This document shows, in pieces, positions 32,857-36,083 of a DNA stretch of 36,083 nucleotides. The position numbers and the translations under genes are program-made. Each line of letters begins with the position of its first letter. The stretch's first letter is position 1. A model generated the notes under the pieces. It saw nothing but the letters and a program-made list of their open reading frames with translations, ran no database searches and was not told where the DNA came from. The DNA comes from Acetomicrobium sp. UBA3949. Lineage in GTDB: Bacteria > Synergistota > Synergistia > Synergistales > Acetomicrobiaceae. The stretch is from the NCBI GenBank assembly GCA_002385485.1, contig DGDP01000023.1, positions 1-36,083 of the forward strand. The letters are read 5' to 3'.

Positions 32857-33643
32857 GAAGAGACTGATAAGAATTTACGATGGCGAAAAGGACGTTACGA
32901 TGGCATATCTTCATGTAGGAAATAAGGGAGAGACCATGATCGATGGAATGGTAAAGAAGATTTTTATAGCCGCTCCCATGCCTTTGTTGCCCTTAAACGA
33001 GTCGGCTCTGACGTTGGTACTATCTCATGGAGTCGAAGACTGCGAAAACCTCGTTTCCTTTGACAACGGAGAGGTTATCTTAAAGTTACATAGTGACAAT
33101 GAAGCTGAGATATTCAAGGGTGGATTTTTACGTCTATCTATGGAATATGACGAGTGGTTCCCCATCAACTTGGGGATTTTGACAGTCAGCGACAGAAGAA
33201 GCAAAGGAGAGTTAATAGATACATCAGCTCCCTCCCTTGAGGAGATTTCCCAATCTATAGGTGCAGTGAGAAAAAAATACGATATAGTACCTGACGAAAT
33301 AGAGGAAATACAGAGAGTTGTCCGGCATTGGTGTGATGATATAGGGCTCGATTTAATTTTGATAACTGGGGGCACTGGTATCTCGCCAAGGGATGTGACT
33401 CCTGAGGCCATTTTAGAAATATCGGACAAGATTATCTATGGTATAGGCGAGTATATGCGTTGGTCGACATCTTTAAACAATCCAATGTCCATCTTGAGCA
33501 GGGGAATGGCTGTAACGAGGGGAAGGACCGTTATAGTTGCCCTTCCCGGGAGTGAAAAAGGGGCGACAGAATGCTTCTCCGCCGTATCTCCTACCCTAAG
33601 GCACGCTGTGGAGGTGCTAACAGACAGGCATGTCCAACATTGA
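32840..33643 (+). CDS. mog: MogA/MoaB-type molybdopterin adenylyltransferase with an unassigned N-terminal domain
   Basis: This protein of about 267 residues has two parts. The C-terminal half (from about residue 110) is a MogA/MoaB domain: NLGILTVSDRRSKGELIDTS, LILITGGTGISPRDVTPEA, and VIVALPGSEKGATECFSAV. It would adenylylate molybdopterin before MoeA acts. The first 105-110 residues (with MIDGMVKKIFIAAPMPLLPL and EIFKGGFLRLSMEYD) I cannot place; a degenerate MOSC domain is possible because MOSC-Mog fusions exist, but no MOSC cysteine motif is visible. GTG 32840 has GGAGG at 32826-32830 (9-nt spacing); ATG 32849 is the alternative. It overlaps rapZ by 14 nt. Confidence 0.88.
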   Translation: MHRMIKKRLIRIYDGEKDVTMAYLHVGNKGETMIDGMVKKIFIAAPMPLLPLNESALTLVLSHGVEDCENLVSFDNGEVILKLHSDNEAEIFKGGFLRLSMEYDEWFPINLGILTVSDRRSKGELIDTSAPSLEEISQSIGAVRKKYDIVPDEIEEIQRVVRHWCDDIGLDLILITGGTGISPRDVTPEAILEISDKIIYGIGEYMRWSTSLNNPMSILSRGMAVTRGRTVIVALPGSEKGATECFSAVSPTLRHAVEVLTDRHVQH

Positions 33644-34601
33644 AGGGAAGAATAATAAAAGGCAAATCGATATACCGTGCAATAACCACAATGAGGAACA
33701 TGAGAAGCAAGGCATCTCAAAGTGTATTATCATTACAGGAATGTCAGGCGGTGGTAAATCTACCGCCTTAAAGATATTGGAAGACATTGGTTTTTATGCC
33801 ATAGATAATATTCCGCCGGCAATACTGCCGCAATTGATAGACATGCTTAAAACTCACGAGGCAGCCGTCAATAACGGTATAGTTGCGGTAATTGATGTTA
33901 GGGGCGGCATCCTTCTTAAAGGTTTTGAAGATGTTATAACGACGCTCAAAAGCAAAGTGTCCTTAGTTAAGGTTATTTTTTTGGATGCCGGTGACGAAAT
34001 ATTAATAAGGCGTTATGAAACGACAAGAAGAAGGCACCCTCTGGGCAAAGATCTGCCTTTGAGCGTAATGATCTCGAAAGAGAGAAGCGTGGTGGCTCCC
34101 GTAAGGGAGTTGGCCGATGTGGTAATAGACACGAGTAATTTAAGTATTCAAGAGCTGAAGGATGCCTTGTTAAAATCATTGGGCATGATGGACGCGGAAC
34201 CATCGGTTATCATAACCTCCTTTGGATATAAATATGGCATCCCTTCGGACTGTGATTACGTTTTTGACGTAAGATTCTTGGAAAATCCATTTTATTGCCC
34301 ACCCCTTCGTAATCTTACCGGGGTTGACGTCGAGGTTCAGGAGTATCTGTTAAATTTCACTGAAACTGAGAAATTTTACAACGAATCTTTGCGTTTGATA
34401 AAGCTGATTCTTCCCTTATATCGAAAAACGGGCAAACCGCAGGTGCACATTGGTGTAGGCTGTACAGGAGGGAGGCATCGTTCCGTTGCCTATTCCGAAT
34501 GGCTTGCCAAAGAGCTGTCGGCCGATGGAGAAAAGTGTATTATCAGGCATCGGGACATAGAAAAGGATAAGGAGAAAGTGAGCGATGTCGTCGCTGGTTA
34601 G
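33630..34601 (+). CDS. rapZ: RapZ/YvcJ-family nucleotide-binding protein
   Basis: This 323-residue protein has a P-loop GMSGGGKST (37-45) followed by LEDIGFYAIDNIPPAILPQL, then RYETTRRRHPLGKD, and the C-terminal RapZ domain (ITSFGYKYGIPSDCDYVFDV, RFLENPFYCPPLRNLTG, GVGCTGGRHRSVAYSEWLA). E. coli RapZ guides RNase E to the GlmZ small RNA to tune GlcN6P synthase, which feeds peptidoglycan; Bacillus YvcJ is a nucleotide hydrolase. The role here is unknown. The P-loop is about 29 residues later than usual because of a polar N-terminal extension (QIDIPCNNHNEEHEKQ). I see no good downstream start. It overlaps yvcK by 17 nt. Confidence 0.93.
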   Translation: MSNIEGKNNKRQIDIPCNNHNEEHEKQGISKCIIITGMSGGGKSTALKILEDIGFYAIDNIPPAILPQLIDMLKTHEAAVNNGIVAVIDVRGGILLKGFEDVITTLKSKVSLVKVIFLDAGDEILIRRYETTRRRHPLGKDLPLSVMISKERSVVAPVRELADVVIDTSNLSIQELKDALLKSLGMMDAEPSVIITSFGYKYGIPSDCDYVFDVRFLENPFYCPPLRNLTGVDVEVQEYLLNFTETEKFYNESLRLIKLILPLYRKTGKPQVHIGVGCTGGRHRSVAYSEWLAKELSADGEKCIIRHRDIEKDKEKVSDVVAG

Positions 34602-35760
34602 TTTTTTTGCCGGTGCATTTTTGGGTGGAGCTGTGGCTTATATATTTTCTAAGAAAGCAGCTGATTCCACTAACGACGGTATGGCAAAAGACAGGGAAAA
34701 AAATAAAGAAAAATATAGGGATGTTTATCTCCGCGCGTCGCGCCAGAGGCTTTCTATGGGGCCCTACGTGGTCGCTATTGGCGGAGGAACAGGGCTGGCT
34801 GCTTTGTTGAGGGGTTTGAAATGTTTTACCAGAAATATAACGGCCGTCGTAACGGTGACCGATGAGGGTGGCAGCTCCGGGCGTTTGCGCCAGGAGTGGG
34901 GGGTATTGCCGCTGGGTGATATCAGAAATTGCCTTTTAGCTCTTGCTGAAGATGATAGTTCTTTAAACAGGCTTCTTAACTTTCGATTTGATCGCGGAGA
35001 ATTAACCGGCCACAGTTTGGGCAACCTGCTTCTCCTTGCAGCGACGGAAATAGCTGGTGACTTCAGAAAGGGAATTGAGGAATTGAATAATATGTTGGCT
35101 ATAAGGGGGCAAGTTCTCCCGGTTACCACTGAAAGCGTAACTTTAGTGGGAAAAACTAAAAACGGCGAGAGAATTGAAGGTGAGTTGAATATCACAAATT
35201 ACGGCAAATGCCTGGACGATATCTGGCTTGAGCCTAAGAGCGTAAAGCCACTGCCCGAGACGTTGAAGGCAATTGAAAATGCCGATCTTATAATTCTTGG
35301 ACCGGGCAGTCTTTTTACCAGTGTTATACCCAACCTCCTTGTGGAAAAAGTCGCTGATGCCGTTAAAACTTCTTCTACGCCGGTTGTTTATGTTTGCAAC
35401 CTCATGACTCAACCCTGCGAAACCGAGGGGTTTACCGTATGGGACCACGTGAGATGGATCAGTAAAGTTTTAAAAGGCTTTCCTGACTTTGTAGTGGCCA
35501 ATTCGAAGGCTTTACCTCATGAAATTGTATCAAAATATGTTGCCCAAGGTTCGATGCCGTTGTTGTTAACACCCGAGGAAAGGGAGAAGTTCAAGAAAAT
35601 CGGTATATACTTAATTGAGGATGAGTTATGTAAGATTGAAGAAGGGGCGGTCCGGCATGATTCAATTAAATTAGCCGAATGTCTGATGAAGATAGCAAGA
35701 AGTGCGAGGGAAAAGGAAATATGGAAAGAATCGATTCAATTTTCTGGGATGAGTGGATAA
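34585..35760 (+). CDS. yvcK: YvcK/CofD-like protein with N-terminal membrane anchor
   Basis: This 391-residue protein has the YvcK core from about residue 60: VVAIGGGTGLAALLRGLK (62-79), VTDEGGSSGRLRQEWGVLP, GDIRNCLLALA, LTGHSLGNLLLLAA, and LGPGSLFTSVIPNLLV. The fold is that of CofD-like 2-phospho-L-lactate transferases. Bacillus YvcK binds UDP-GlcNAc and supports cell shape on gluconeogenic carbon. The N-terminus SLVSFFAGAFLGGAVAYIF (about 3-21) is a hydrophobic helix that would anchor the protein; YvcK proteins often lack it. ATG 34585 has AAGGAG at 34569-34574. It overlaps rapZ by 17 nt and whiA by 40 nt. Confidence 0.95.
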   Translation: MSSLVSFFAGAFLGGAVAYIFSKKAADSTNDGMAKDREKNKEKYRDVYLRASRQRLSMGPYVVAIGGGTGLAALLRGLKCFTRNITAVVTVTDEGGSSGRLRQEWGVLPLGDIRNCLLALAEDDSSLNRLLNFRFDRGELTGHSLGNLLLLAATEIAGDFRKGIEELNNMLAIRGQVLPVTTESVTLVGKTKNGERIEGELNITNYGKCLDDIWLEPKSVKPLPETLKAIENADLIILGPGSLFTSVIPNLLVEKVADAVKTSSTPVVYVCNLMTQPCETEGFTVWDHVRWISKVLKGFPDFVVANSKALPHEIVSKYVAQGSMPLLLTPEEREKFKKIGIYLIEDELCKIEEGAVRHDSIKLAECLMKIARSAREKEIWKESIQFSGMSG

Positions 35761-36083
35761 ATAGCGTATCTTTCGATAAAAGCAGGACCGATACCGAATG
35801 TTCAGGAATCATAGAGGGAATTTTTGTCAAGCAAAAGATGAACTATGCAATATGCGCATCGCTGCGATTGTATGTCTTTAGGAGGCTTTATTCGCTATGG
35901 AAATATACACGATGGTCGGATGTTAATATTTCGTCTTATATGAGAGTTCCCGAAAACAAAAAAGGTCGGGTAAAGTTGATTTTACCCTTTGATATTTACG
36001 AAGACATCTCCAGATCAAAAGCCTCTTGGGCATGGTTGCGGGGGTTGTTTGGCAGCTGCGGTTCAATATTCTGGCCTAAAAAC
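35721..36083 (+). CDS. whiA: WhiA-like DNA-binding protein (5' part; runs off the window)
   Basis: An open frame runs from ATG 35721 to the end of the window (121 codons, no stop), so the gene is truncated by the edge. It begins MERIDSIFWDEWINSVSFDK and includes CSGIIEGIFVK, then VKLILPF, and SKASWAWLRGLFGSCGSIFW. The last stretch matches the FLRGAFLAGGS motif of the WhiA LAGLIDADG-like domain. Bacillus WhiA (YvcL) affects division and chromosome segregation. The sequence is divergent, but position after rapZ and yvcK is the conserved yvcJKL order. It overlaps yvcK by 40 nt, with GAGGGAAAAGGAAAT just before the start. Confidence 0.8.
   Translation, partial: MERIDSIFWDEWINSVSFDKSRTDTECSGIIEGIFVKQKMNYAICASLRLYVFRRLYSLWKYTRWSDVNISSYMRVPENKKGRVKLILPFDIYEDISRSKASWAWLRGLFGSCGSIFWPKN

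Noticed and set aside
32840..33170. Firm call of a MOSC domain at the N-terminus of Mog
   Set aside because: The only support is that MOSC-Mog fusions exist; no conserved MOSC cysteine or glycine pattern is visible.
1..36083. Search for tRNA genes, insertion sequences, prophage, toxin-antitoxin or defence genes
   Set aside because: Nothing beyond the housekeeping and cofactor genes was seen, and no gene has a product typical of mobile elements.

Overview
The window is a densely packed chromosomal stretch from a bacterium. Gene content and order suggest an anaerobic member of the Synergistota (Acetomicrobium/Anaerobaculum-like). The hints are a complete V-type (A/V) ATPase instead of an F-type one, a large mra/dcw (murein and cell division) cluster, molybdenum cofactor genes, and a rapZ-yvcK-whiA trio. 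This placement is an inference from context, not from a phylogenetic marker search.

Region 1 (1-9020, + strand) is a V-type ATPase operon. A sigma70-like promoter (40-68) precedes nine genes in the order ntpF-I-K-E-C-G-A-B-D, the same order as the Enterococcus hirae Na+-ATPase operon but without ntpH or ntpJ. The proteolipid NtpK keeps every side-chain position known to bind Na+ in E. hirae NtpK, so sodium is the likely coupling ion. An intrinsic terminator (8971-9013) closes the operon and is shared with the convergent cheR.

Region 2 (9021-10347) holds cheR on the - strand (a lone chemotaxis receptor methyltransferase), then rnpB (RNase P RNA, + strand, about 9900-10239). After that come a perfect 24-bp inverted repeat and a set of 10-bp-phased AAAGTG boxes, which are the probable operator of MraZ. 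The rnpB terminator hairpin and the mra promoter appear to overlap.

Region 3 (10360-26038, + strand) is the cell wall and division cluster: mraZ, rsmH, ftsL, ftsI, murE, murF, mraY, murD, ftsW, murG, murC, ftsQ/divIB, ftsA, ftsZ. Together these make the lipid II precursor, polymerise and cross-link it at the septum, and build the FtsA/FtsZ ring. murB and ddl are not in the cluster.

Region 4 (26042-36083, + strand) continues with no gap larger than about 35 nt. It holds a radical SAM protein of unknown function, a membrane-anchored SPOR protein, a molybdenum cofactor block (moeA, a moeA fused to a periplasmic-binding-protein-like domain, moaA, moaC, and a Mog protein with an unassigned N-terminal domain), then rapZ, a membrane-anchored yvcK and the 5' part of whiA, which runs off the window. 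From mraZ to whiA (25.7 kb, 25 genes) all genes point the same way and gaps never exceed about 55 nt, so one very long transcription unit, or a chain of overlapping ones, is likely.

There is no stretch over 300 bases without a gene or RNA. I saw no tRNA, CRISPR array, insertion sequence or prophage signature. I found no clearly new defence or mobile system. The most interesting leads are the mra control region, the radical SAM protein next to ftsZ, the unusual Mog and MoeA fusions, and the co-location of cell division and Moco genes.
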